From positions 1-64,000 of the forward strand of contig JAFTGN010000058.1 in assembly GCA_017457865.1 (NCBI GenBank): a DNA stretch of 64,000 nt, written 5' to 3'. The notes under the pieces were generated by a model, which ran no database searches, was not told the DNA's origin, and saw nothing but the letters and a program-made list of their open reading frames with translations. Shown here one piece after another: positions 1 through 8,049 of the stretch (within the stretch, counting starts at the first letter, position 1; each line of letters starts with the position of its first letter). This stretch comes from Lachnospiraceae bacterium (GTDB lineage Bacteria; Bacillota; Clostridia; Lachnospirales; Lachnospiraceae). A program made the translations under genes and the position numbers.

Positions 1-116
1 TCTTTGGTTGGTATTGATTGGGGTAATCTTATTATACCAGAGATTTGGTGCTATTTTAATGTCAATATACCTATTTATTCCAAAAAATTGCTTGAAAAAT
101 CAAGCGTTAGCACTGG
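1..116. other. AT-rich junction sequence replacing the helicase 3' half
   Basis: These bases follow the premature end of the PLD-helicase gene and do not continue it in any frame. On the minus strand a TATAAT hexamer lies at about 32-37 with a weak TTAAAA 17 bases upstream, so a promoter reading out of the window is possible. No gene or transposase is visible. The simplest reading is a rearrangement junction whose other side lies outside the window. Confidence 0.35.
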
Positions 117-1259
117 TTATGCTGGTGGGAAAGTTGAGTAATTGACAATTCTCTGATACTGGTCATTGACCGCATGATGAAATTCATCAATGACCACATA
201 GTCAAAATAATCCGGCGGAAAGTATGCTTCTGTCAGATATTCCTTTCTGCCCAGTGTGGCCACCGACGCAAAGATCACTGCCCGATCCGTATCTTTCTGT
301 TTGCCATAAAAGAAACCGTAGTCATCGGATTGCCGTACATTTCGAAAGGAAACCGCCGCCTGTTTTAAGATTTCTTCTCTATGAGCCACAAACAGCACCC
401 GTTGATACCGGGCAGAATCAAATGCAGCCAGGTATGTCTTGCCCACACCGGTGGCAGCCTGCACCAAACCTTTTGTGGCGCCTTCGGCACGACTGTCCTC
501 CAAAGCATACAATGCTTCTATCTGTGCGCCTCTTGGTTGAAACAGCACCTGGACTTTCCTGTCTGCATCCTCTTCCACATCATCATATCTGGCCAGATCT
601 TTCGACACAGCCGGTTTGTGCCAGCTCTTCGAATATCTTGCCAGTTCCGCATCATCGATCACCACGGAATGGTGTTCAAACAGATCCACAAACGTGTCAT
701 AAAACAAACGAAAACTTCTCTGATCCTCCTGACTGTGAAACCGATAATTCCACTCGATGCCGGAAGTCAATGCACTCCTTGAAATATTGGAAGATCCAAT
801 ATAGATTTCCCCCTCTTCTTTCCAATGAAAGATATATGACTTGGGATGAAAGGAACGGTTCTTATCATGATAAAACCGCAGATCCACCCGGTCACCTAAT
901 TCCTTTTTGATCAGACACAATGCCGATGGCTGGGTGATGCCAAGATAATTTCCGGTCAAAATCCGCACCTGTACCCCACGATCCAGCGCTTCCTTCAAAT
1001 CTTTCAGGATCATGCGCACACCTGATTCCATCAGAAATGACACGATCATGTCAATCCGATCCGCCTTTCGCATGCTCATTTTTAACTGGTAATACAAAAA
1101 GCGGTTTCTGTTTCGATCCCCGGTCATCACATCCGTACATTCTATTTGTAACCCATTCCAGGTTTCAAGATCGTTCCCTTCATATCCAGCTGCCATTGCC
1201 AGATCTTCTGTTTGAGAACCACCCGCCTCTATTTTTTCCGCAAAATCAGATTGAGCCAT
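117..1259 (-). pseudogene. Truncated PLD-nuclease/DEAD-DEAH helicase (N-terminal part)
   Basis: This 380-residue product has a phospholipase D-like half with HxK at about residue 138 followed by a GSSN strand. It is joined to the start of a superfamily 2 helicase with Walker A ATGVGKT near residue 270 and the box DEFHH near 358. Full-length relatives run to roughly 900-1,000 residues with a second RecA domain and a C-terminal DUF3427-like part. Here the frame ends in an unrelated tail soon after the DEAH box, so motifs III-VI are missing and ATPase function is unlikely. The start at 1259 has a GAGGGGAAG ribosome site and overlaps the end of the methyltransferase gene by 31 bases, which implies coupled translation. 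I infer a disrupted defence or DNA-processing gene. Confidence 0.75.
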
Positions 1260-1846
1260 TTTTCTTCCCCTCTTCCCGGCCGTACATCCCAAGTCGTCCA
1301 TTGCTCTTCCACCGTCAGACCATCTATATCCCGTAACAGTTCTGCAAAAGATGCTTCTGTCATATCTGTAAAATAACGTCCATTTCTCACACCTGCAAAC
1401 GTTCCGTATTTGAAGGATGTATAGATCACCCCATGTTTCTTTAAAGCAGCTGCCATCCTGCCCAGCACCATGGACAATTCCTCCATGGGCAAATGCAGGA
1501 TAGAGGCACACGCCCAGATTCCATCGTATCGCTCTACTTCCGATAGTTCCTGAAAGCGCTGGTGCTTCACTTTGATGCCGGTATATGCACCAGCCAGCTT
1601 ACACATCTTCTCAGAACCATCCACTGCCTCTACACCATATCCCTGCTCCAGAAAATATCTGATATCACGACCGGAGCCACAGCCGAAATCCAGGATGTCA
1701 GAACCCTTCTGCAATTTTGTCAGAAAACGCTCCTGCATGGCAGTAAAATCCACCTGGACTGTACTGTGATAAAATGCATCCGCATGTGTGTCATAGTAAG
1801 CCAGCGTATCGTTATTCGGGTCTTTCATTTGTCCTTCTTCCATCAT
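1229..1846 (-). CDS. Class I SAM-dependent methyltransferase
   Basis: The product has about 205 residues. It carries the glycine-rich SAM motif LDFGCGSGRD near residue 53, an acidic second-strand end (AVDGSEKM) and a hydrophobic strand before a loop, in the usual class I Rossmann order. The length suits a small stand-alone methyltransferase; the substrate cannot be told. The start at 1846 was chosen for a GGAG six bases upstream, although a later ATG (MKDPNN) is also possible. The 3' end overlaps the start of the truncated PLD-helicase, so the two were probably one transcription unit. Methyltransferase-helicase neighbours of this kind are frequent in accessory islands. Confidence 0.8.
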   Translation of the reverse strand: MMEEGQMKDPNNDTLAYYDTHADAFYHSTVQVDFTAMQERFLTKLQKGSDILDFGCGSGRDIRYFLEQGYGVEAVDGSEKMCKLAGAYTGIKVKHQRFQELSEVERYDGIWACASILHLPMEELSMVLGRMAAALKKHGVIYTSFKYGTFAGVRNGRYFTDMTEASFAELLRDIDGLTVEEQWTTWDVRPGRGEEKWLNLILRKK

Positions 1847-1918
1847 ACTTTTCTCCATCACATGTCACTTCATCATACTAATTTGACTGTATCATCAATC
1901 AGGTTTCATCGCTTTGCA

Positions 1919-2929
1919 TCAGGATACCCGAGCAAGCATATCGTGAATATATGCCTGTAGACCATCCTCTGTATCTATACCATATTTCCTGTTTACCGCA
2001 ATATAATACTTCATCATCCTCTCTTTTGACAGAAGCTCACTAGAAGGAATACCGTCACCATATCCTTTTCTCGCCTCCATCCACGGATCCTCGTTATGCG
2101 TGATCTTTTCCAGTACTTTTCCTCCATACATGCCAAACGTATTCACAACGAGATCAATCGTCTGCTCCTCATCGTTCGTCAGTGCATCTTCCGTTCCTCC
2201 CAGCAGTGCAAAACGTGCATCATCAATCGGATTATATTTGAAATCCCTGAACAGGTCATACACCTCCGGATAAACCGGACCATGGATCCATGCTCTGCAA
2301 TCTTCCACAAAAATCGGTTTTCCATACAAGGCAGAATAAATCCCCTGAATGAAATACAACAGTTTTTGCAACATGAGCGGAGTGACTTCTTCCAGCTTTT
2401 CAAATACATATGCGATCACTCTGAGCATCTTATCCGAAACAGAAAACAGACTCTCTATGCTGTCTGCCGCCGCCATCGCTTTTTTGTATGCCGTATCTGT
2501 CAGTTTCTCCCGGTTTTCCAAAAGTTTTTGTTTCATATATACCGGAGATGCCAGTGCTGTTTTTACGATATCCGAATACTCTTTGGATGGTACCTGTCCT
2601 TCCAGATATCTCGGTATCGTCACCTCTCCAAATCCCAGTGCCAGAGACAACGGAGCTTTACCAATCTTATAAATTTTCATGAGCTTTTCAATATCATCAA
2701 CGGACACCAGACCTTCCACCGCTCTGTACTGCTCATCAATTTCCTGAACATTCTTATCAATCAGTCCGGGAATACTCATTTCCTCACCGCACTCCGCACA
2801 GACAGCCACGGTAATTCCAAAGGTGTAGGCTTTATCCCTTATATTTCTCACGATATCCTTCTTCTGTAAAAGATACTCAGTCTCTTTTCTGCACTCTACG
2901 CAAAAATCTCTTCTTCCCTTCCCTGTCAT
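1919..2929 (-). CDS. Panacea (SocA/DUF4065) antitoxin with N-terminal zinc finger and HTH
   Basis: The N-terminus has two Cys pairs (CVEC and CAEC about 35 residues apart), an MqsA-like zinc-binding module. A helix-turn-helix region around GKAPLSLALGFGEVTIPRYLEG follows in the middle. The C-terminal half (TPLMLQKLLYFIQGIYSALYG onward, with HGPVYPEVYDLF) matches the Panacea/SocA domain, a promiscuous toxin-neutralising fold. The ATG at 2929 sits 8 bases after GGAGG. The gene lies just downstream of a small toxin-like gene with 27 bases between them, the toxin-first order of mqsRA pairs. The HTH suggests autoregulation of the pair. The antitoxin role is inferred from domains and context. Confidence 0.85.
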   Translation of the reverse strand: MTGKGRRDFCVECRKETEYLLQKKDIVRNIRDKAYTFGITVAVCAECGEEMSIPGLIDKNVQEIDEQYRAVEGLVSVDDIEKLMKIYKIGKAPLSLALGFGEVTIPRYLEGQVPSKEYSDIVKTALASPVYMKQKLLENREKLTDTAYKKAMAAADSIESLFSVSDKMLRVIAYVFEKLEEVTPLMLQKLLYFIQGIYSALYGKPIFVEDCRAWIHGPVYPEVYDLFRDFKYNPIDDARFALLGGTEDALTNDEEQTIDLVVNTFGMYGGKVLEKITHNEDPWMEARKGYGDGIPSSELLSKERMMKYYIAVNRKYGIDTEDGLQAYIHDMLARVS

Positions 2930-2956
2930 AATGATCACCTCCGATTTGCCGCCTGA

Positions 2957-3394
2957 TTATTTGAAATAATATGTAAGCGGGTACTTCTGTTCATGAAACG
3001 AAATCACAATCACAAAACAGTTCTCCAGCTTGTTAAATTTAATATACAGAGAAACTGTCTTTTCTTCCGTCCCATTTCTTTCCAAAAGAATTACATCTTT
3101 GCCAAATACATACAATTTTTCATATTCAAAGCCTTTATGCTCATTCTGCAAGATCTCCGAAAAATCCATTACGGTAAGACTCAATATAATTTCTTTTGCT
3201 TTTGCTTCATCAATCACATAATCCAGAAACAGGTTGATATTATCCTGCCGCCTGGCGTTCCGGTCAAGACGGTATCTGTCATTTCTCACAGCTTCCTTCA
3301 CTCCGGAAAGATACTGCTCTATGTCCTTTTGATCTATGCTCAATCTTTTCACCTCCGCAGAGTGTATGATATGATTTTTTATTTTTACTATCAT
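2957..3394 (-). CDS. Putative toxin of a Panacea toxin-antitoxin pair
   Basis: This protein of about 145 residues has no family I can name with certainty. It starts MIVKIKNHII and ends in alternating beta-strand-like segments (VSLYIKFNKLENCFVIVISFH, then YPLTYYFK), compatible with a small RelE/MqsR-like ribonuclease fold. The start at 3394 follows GGAG by 8 bases; an upstream ATG at 3493 would add a poorly supported 33-residue extension. Its place directly before a Panacea antitoxin gene is the main evidence for a toxin role. The toxin class and target are unknown. Confidence 0.6.
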   Translation of the reverse strand: MIVKIKNHIIHSAEVKRLSIDQKDIEQYLSGVKEAVRNDRYRLDRNARRQDNINLFLDYVIDEAKAKEIILSLTVMDFSEILQNEHKGFEYEKLYVFGKDVILLERNGTEEKTVSLYIKFNKLENCFVIVISFHEQKYPLTYYFK

Positions 3395-3553
3395 CAGTTT
3401 AACTCCATGATTGCTTTTTGTCAATATCCAATCAAAGGCGGCAGAATCATTTGCGCCGCCTATTCCACTTCTTTCACTTATTTTTCTGTACATCTCCGTG
3501 AACTATTTCTGAATTCTCTGGTCACATCGTTTTGCCTTCTGCTTCAGATCATA

Positions 3554-4234
3554 TCACTTCTTATGATCCCCTCGTCTCAAAAAATCCACTGTGATTTCCT
3601 CATCCCAACCACTTTCACTCAGGTACGCATCCGCTTCTGCCACAGAGGTTGCCTTCATCACTGCACTGACTGCTTTTGATACACCCTCATACACAGTAGC
3701 AGTTCCGAGCTGATCGTGTACATAATTGACTGCCCTGTCTTTTCGAATGCCAAACCGGGATGCCTCTGCATATGCATCGATATTGGCACCGATGAAAATA
3801 AACTCCCATCCATATTTCTCCTGCTGGCGTTTCACCATCTTCTGTACTTTCTCATAGGAATACTGACGGCTTGCGTTCTCCATCCCATCTGTGGTGATCA
3901 CAAAAATGGTTTTCTCCGGTCTGTCCTCTTTTCTGGCATACTTATGGATCGTTCCGATGTGATGAATGGCACCACCGATGGCATCTAACAGTGCCGTACA
4001 GCCTCTCACATAATACTGTTCTTCCGTCATGGTTTCCACCTTGTCAATGGGCACTCTGTCGTGCAGCACCTGACTGGTGTCATCAAAAAGAATGGTAGAC
4101 ACATACGCCTGCTCTCCGGTTTTCTTCTGCTTTTCCAGCATAGCATTAAATCCCCCTATGGTATCTGCCTCTAAACCACTCATCGATCCACTTCTGTCCA
4201 AAATGTAAACAATCTCTGTTAATTTTTTGCTCAT
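3554..4234 (-). CDS. VWA-domain protein (TerY-like)
   Basis: The 226-residue product is nearly all one von Willebrand factor A domain. The metal-ion-dependent adhesion site begins DRSGSM at residues 13-18 (DxSxS), continues with a threonine in GCTALLDA and ends with an aspartate in TTDGMEN. There is no signal peptide or membrane helix, so it is cytoplasmic, as in TerY-type proteins and not surface adhesins. The second ATG was chosen because it lies 8 bases from GGAGG. The upstream leader contains a perfect 16-base palindrome (CCTCCCTGCAGGGAGG at 4267-4282). The next gene upstream encodes a macrodomain-HTH protein, hinting at a shared stress or ADP-ribose role. Confidence 0.85.
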   Translation of the reverse strand: MSKKLTEIVYILDRSGSMSGLEADTIGGFNAMLEKQKKTGEQAYVSTILFDDTSQVLHDRVPIDKVETMTEEQYYVRGCTALLDAIGGAIHHIGTIHKYARKEDRPEKTIFVITTDGMENASRQYSYEKVQKMVKRQQEKYGWEFIFIGANIDAYAEASRFGIRKDRAVNYVHDQLGTATVYEGVSKAVSAVMKATSVAEADAYLSESGWDEEITVDFLRRGDHKK

Positions 4235-4293
4235 CATACTTACCTCCGTTTGTTTGATTGCTTTTCCTCCCTGCAGGGAGGATTTTCTTTCGA

Positions 4294-4337
4294 TAAAATT
4301 TGTGATGAAAGACGTTCGGTTTCATCGTTTCGCAATT
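4294..4337. repeat. Half copy of the long hairpin repeat
   Basis: This stretch matches the right arm of the 298-base hairpin repeat at 6970-7267. The shared order is AAATTT, GATGAAAG.CGTTCGG, TTTCATCGTTTCGCAATT. Only one arm is present here, between the VWA gene and the macrodomain gene. It is probably a decayed copy. Confidence 0.6.
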
Positions 4338-4423
4338 GTCTAAAGCATTTCTTTTTTGTACTCTCATCATACCCCAAAGGCAAAGAAAAAAGGTCAACCC
4401 GAAGGCGACCTTACTCTTTTTTA

Positions 4424-5551
4424 TTACGCATTTGATAAGGGTTCTAATCCATAATCAAACAACACAATATCAATTTTGATCACATTATAGTCCTGGTGCT
4501 GGATGAAATACTCCACCACCGCATCTGTCTGTGAGATGGGTGACAGGGCATATCCGGCAATCCGCAAAAAATCCACCGTTTCATCCAGATTCAACCGGAG
4601 TCCCACCGCCAGGGCAAGCACTTTCTCCTTAGATGGTTTCACTTTCCCCTTTAGGAGCTTCGAAAAATACTGCTTGGATATGTTTGCTGCCGCATACACT
4701 TCCGAGTTTTTGAATCCCTTTTTATGGATCAGCTGTTGCAGATGCTTCTCAAAGGAATCTGTATATATGTTCTTTAACACATCATCCAAAGAGTTTTTCT
4801 TTTCAAAGGCCGGTATCACCCCGGACATAGGTGTAGAAGCAGTTGTTGGCTTTTGAAAATCCAGATCCACTGGGCGCTCTTCCTGCATCTCTGCGGGCCA
4901 ATCCGCCTCTGCGTCCTCAAGCAACGCTTCTTCTGTTTTGAAAGTTTTGCCACGCTTACGTGGATCACGTCTGAAGAAGCCGGGAATACGTCTGGATCCA
5001 TGTGCTTGTTCCAGTGCCGGCTCTACAGAATGGTCATCCATATAACGCCTGACTTCCTCTCCCAGTTCACCGGACACACTGCCCCCATCGCTTCCAAACA
5101 CCACCAGGGTGATCTCCATTTCGTTATCCTGCAAAAATGCGGTGAATACATCCACTGCGATCTGAAGTCCCAGTGCCTTTGGAAATCCATATGTACCTGT
5201 GGCAAGAAGGGGAAAGGCGATGGATGCACAGTTCTTTTCTTTCGCCGCCTCCAGCGCCTTCTCATAGCAGGTGCACAGCATCCGAACTTCATCATGGGTT
5301 CCATCCACCCACCAGGGTCCGCTTACATGGATGATATACGTTGCATCCAGATGAAATGCCGGTGTGACCGCCACATTCCCCGGAGGCAATATGCCAATCT
5401 TCTTCCTTTCTGCCAAAAGTACGTCTCTTCCAGCAGCCCGATAGATGGCAGCATCCACCCCACCGCCAACCGCAACATGGGGATTGGCAGTATTGACGAT
5501 GGCATCTGCCTTTACTTTTGTGATATCACTTCTTATAATCTGAAATGCCAA
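4424..5551 (-). CDS. Macrodomain protein with C-terminal HTH
   Basis: Residues 1-170 form a macrodomain: VNTANPHVAVGGGVDAAIYRAAG is the canonical ADP-ribose-binding loop, and LLATGTYGFP is the second phosphate loop. A charged linker leads to an XRE-like helix-turn-helix near residues 285-345 (NISKQYFSKLLKGKVKPSKEK) and a short tail. It may hydrolyse or read ADP-ribose and also bind DNA. The start codon is TTG at 5551 with GGTGGTGAG upstream; no better start is seen. It lies upstream of the VWA gene on the same strand. The fusion of macrodomain and HTH suggests a regulator that senses ADP-ribose derivatives, which is inference. Confidence 0.85.
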   Translation of the reverse strand: MAFQIIRSDITKVKADAIVNTANPHVAVGGGVDAAIYRAAGRDVLLAERKKIGILPPGNVAVTPAFHLDATYIIHVSGPWWVDGTHDEVRMLCTCYEKALEAAKEKNCASIAFPLLATGTYGFPKALGLQIAVDVFTAFLQDNEMEITLVVFGSDGGSVSGELGEEVRRYMDDHSVEPALEQAHGSRRIPGFFRRDPRKRGKTFKTEEALLEDAEADWPAEMQEERPVDLDFQKPTTASTPMSGVIPAFEKKNSLDDVLKNIYTDSFEKHLQQLIHKKGFKNSEVYAAANISKQYFSKLLKGKVKPSKEKVLALAVGLRLNLDETVDFLRIAGYALSPISQTDAVVEYFIQHQDYNVIKIDIVLFDYGLEPLSNA

Positions 5552-5636
5552 TGCACTCTCACCACCTTCCCCGGTCTAGTCCAAAACAGTCGATCGTATC
5601 TTTTCCCTTTCTGATGCCTCTAACGTTCTCCCATGA

Positions 5637-6065
5637 TCACAAGTATTCCTGAATGGTAAATCTTGTCTGTTCCCCAATCTTCTCACTCACAAGTTCAAAC
5701 AAATTTTCTTTTGTGGCAAAAAGATTTTTCGGATTTCTTCCAATGATCAAATACTGGTTTTTATCATCAAGGGAAATGTATTTTCTTGTCTCATCATCCA
5801 ATAAAATATCCGCATTATCAATGACAATCAATTTTCCTGTTGCCTGTCCAATAATCTCTTTCACATTCTTCTGATAATCCAAATAATTCAAGCACAAAAT
5901 TTTAGGATTCACTGCCATGCATTCTCGGATAAATGAAAATGCCGCCGTTTTCCCTGTTCCTGAATCTCCCATCAGAATTGTAATATTGTTAGCAAATTTA
6001 AAATCCACAATAAAAGAAGAATGTGTTGTATAGAAATGATCCATTACAATCGGATTACTCTTCAT
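5637..6065 (-). CDS. Small P-loop ATPase, cassette copy A
   Basis: A 142-residue protein with Walker A GDSGTGKT near residue 33 and Walker B LIVIDNADILLDD near 83. It has no helicase, ABC-signature or AAA second-region motifs, so it is close to a minimal nucleotide-binding core. Its start overlaps the end of the DUF4869 gene by 11 bases, implying translational coupling. A paralogue with the same motifs occurs at 8729-9130, again next to a DUF4869 gene with an 11-base overlap. It is the last gene of copy A. The role is unknown; it may energise the TOPRIM-like partner. Confidence 0.8.
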   Translation of the reverse strand: MKSNPIVMDHFYTTHSSFIVDFKFANNITILMGDSGTGKTAAFSFIRECMAVNPKILCLNYLDYQKNVKEIIGQATGKLIVIDNADILLDDETRKYISLDDKNQYLIIGRNPKNLFATKENLFELVSEKIGEQTRFTIQEYL

Positions 6066-6498
6066 TATTCCACCACTCCTTCAATTCTTCATAATCATAT
6101 ATTACTTTCCGATCTTTTTTTGTCTGCACTATCACAGAATCCAGATCAAAAGGAATCAGAGCATAGTCACTGTAAACATACCCTTTTTTCATGCTATAGA
6201 TCACTTCTAGTGCATTATTTCCACATTCTTTCAGACAAAACACTTTATCCGGAAAGTAAAGGATATTCAATGCCGTTTTGCACCCTGCCGATAATCTGTC
6301 AATATCCACTGCAACATCATCAAATCTTGACCGGATCCGATATCGACTGATTAGCCTGGCAGCATCAATGATTTCAATGATCTTCTCCGCTTTCTTATCT
6401 ATCCGTGCCGCTGTATTCTGATTAAAAAACAGATCATTCAGTTCTACATAATCCATACTTTGAGGGATATCCCCTTTATCTTTAAAAATTGTAATCAA
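6055..6498 (-). CDS. DUF4869-family protein, cassette copy A
   Basis: This 147-residue protein shares with the product of 9120-9572 a core LSxGCKTxLNI, a KVxCxxECGxN segment and a hydrophobic strand ending in SM/AM. I recognise it as DUF4869-like, a family without assigned function. The start is TTG at 6498, preceded by GGAGG at 7 bases that lies inside the 3' end of the upstream TOPRIM-like gene. It overlaps that gene by 17 bases and the ATPase gene by 11. The conserved GCKT and cysteine residues may form an active or metal site, but this is only a guess. Confidence 0.75.
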   Translation of the reverse strand: MITIFKDKGDIPQSMDYVELNDLFFNQNTAARIDKKAEKIIEIIDAARLISRYRIRSRFDDVAVDIDRLSAGCKTALNILYFPDKVFCLKECGNNALEVIYSMKKGYVYSDYALIPFDLDSVIVQTKKDRKVIYDYEELKEWWNNEE

Positions 6499-6934
6499 TC
6501 TGCCACCTCCAATCCATCATCTTTCCAGTTCCAATGGAATGAATCAATTTTTCTCTCGCAGATATTACACCAGATCTTTTTTCTCGAAACTCATCTTCCG
6601 GTGCATAAATCCAGTCAATTAACTTTCTAAATTCCAGTAAAATATACTCAAAACAAATCATATCCAGTAACACTATATTCTCTTTTTTATCTGCATATTG
6701 TTTCAGTAACTTATGTTCCATTGTTGATTGAAGATTATCAAAAGAATTATCAAACACAATTACATATCGATTATGTGGATCATTTATATTTTTAACTGCC
6801 TTTACAAGTTCACTGTTATTCTTTTTACTTTCCAATTCAACCTCTGGACATAGCTGTTTCAAAAAGTTTTCCCAAAATATGTAACTTGCTTTTCCTTTTC
6901 TATCTTCAATCCATAAAAATGTCTTTGATGACAT
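6482..6934 (-). CDS. TOPRIM-like protein, shortened, cassette copy A
   Basis: The 150-residue product aligns by eye with the first two thirds of the 225-residue protein at 8050-8727. Shared elements are W-x-ED near the N-terminus, a FW pair, VIVFDNSFDN, and LDMICFEYILLEF. An early Glu, a DxxxD strand end and a later Glu resemble TOPRIM/DUF4435 nuclease folds. It lacks about 75 C-terminal residues of its paralogue, and its end runs into the DUF4869 start. A TATAAT box lies at 6950-6955 on the minus strand, just before AAGGAG and the ATG. It is the first gene of copy A, whereas its paralogue is last in copy B. Confidence 0.65.
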   Translation of the reverse strand: MSSKTFLWIEDRKGKASYIFWENFLKQLCPEVELESKKNNSELVKAVKNINDPHNRYVIVFDNSFDNLQSTMEHKLLKQYADKKENIVLLDMICFEYILLEFRKLIDWIYAPEDEFREKRSGVISAREKLIHSIGTGKMMDWRWQIDYNF

Positions 6935-6969
6935 GTATTCTCCTTTCAGATTATATCTGTTAGTAGGCG

Positions 6970-7267
6970 ATTGCGAAACTCTTTGAAGCGATCATAAAAC
7001 AGCCTGCACATCAGAAATTTTTTCATTTGAAAAACTCTGTGGAAAGCCGGTACTTTATTCTCGTTAGCAATGAGTCGGACTAACAAGCTTGCTTGTCAGT
7101 ATGACGAATGCCACGAGTGCCAAATATCCAGTTGCCTGCAACGGTATATTTGGCATTTTGAGCGTCAAGCGATAAAAATATTAGTACCGTTGCTTGGAAC
7201 CGAAGTGAGAACGTGTTTTTCAAATAAAAATTTTGATGAAAGGCGTTCGGTATCATAGTTTCGCAAT
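6970..7267. repeat. Long hairpin-forming intergenic repeat, full copy
   Basis: The element is bounded by perfect 11-base inverted ends ATTGCGAAACT and AGTTTCGCAAT. Inside, a TTTGAAAAAC block near 7030 pairs with GTTTTTCAAA near 7215, and CGGTACT near 7050 pairs with AGTACCG near 7183. A nested hairpin GCCAAATAT/ATATTTGGC lies at the centre. It fills the gene-free gap between the kinase-like gene and cassette copy A. A related copy lies at 25265-25468 and half copies at 4294 and 9609. No protein is encoded. It may be a MITE-like element or a structured RNA. Confidence 0.75.
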
Positions 7268-7289
7268 TACCTATATATCTGTTAGTTTT

Positions 7290-7961
7290 TCAAATCAATC
7301 CGTTCCTATTTTCTTCTATCTTTCCAAGTCCAAATGACTTCTCAACCAACGCAAACGTCTCCTCAATGGTTCTGTTTTCCTCTCGGATCAGCACAGGAAA
7401 CCCTGCATTCAGAAATGCCTCGTAATTCTCCCTGGAATTGATACGCTTCAAACAATTTCTGAAATTCTCCATGGCAAATTCCGGATCAGGTTCCTCTAAC
7501 AGCAAGCCATACAAAAATTGCTTTTCTCTATCCGGTCTGTCAAAAAAACGGTTGACGGAAATGGCTGGATCTGCCAGCATAATCAATACATGTTCTTCAT
7601 CTGATATTGTTTTTAATACATCAACTGGAATATTCGTATCCACAAATATTTTTTGGTGATTCTTCTTTGACAGTTCCTCTAAAATGCGCAGTTCCAGTAC
7701 CGTACATTCTGCTGTCACACCTTGTATCCATCTTTCATATTCGTCCAGTGTTCTCCGAACAAAGTCTCTCCAATCTTTCAAATCTCTTGTATATGTAAGA
7801 TTTGGAAATTCATCAACAGATAGTTCTTCATCCAAAACGCTGTGATAGTTTTCTTCACAGGCAATCCCATCATACTTGTCTGCCAGCATTTTTACCATAG
7901 TGGATTTTCCTGCATATGCTGTCCCGTTTATAAAATATACATTCTGAAATTGCAACTTCAT
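7290..7961 (-). CDS. P-loop kinase-like protein
   Basis: A 223-residue protein with Walker A NGTAYAGKST near residues 13-22 and a second acidic strand KIFVDTNIPVDV near 108. The layout fits small nucleoside or shikimate kinase-like P-loop enzymes (AAA_33 type), and the substrate is unknown. The start has GGAG 5 bases upstream. It sits between the two copies of the ATPase/DUF4869/TOPRIM-like cassette and is bounded downstream by the long hairpin repeat. It is not obviously part of either copy. Confidence 0.7.
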   Translation of the reverse strand: MKLQFQNVYFINGTAYAGKSTMVKMLADKYDGIACEENYHSVLDEELSVDEFPNLTYTRDLKDWRDFVRRTLDEYERWIQGVTAECTVLELRILEELSKKNHQKIFVDTNIPVDVLKTISDEEHVLIMLADPAISVNRFFDRPDREKQFLYGLLLEEPDPEFAMENFRNCLKRINSRENYEAFLNAGFPVLIREENRTIEETFALVEKSFGLGKIEENRNGLI

Positions 7962-8049
7962 ACTTGCTCCTCATTCTGTGGGTAGGAATATTCTCCTATC
8001 GCTTTTCAATGCACAAAAGATGACTGTTTCTTTGTTATTTGCTCTAAAA

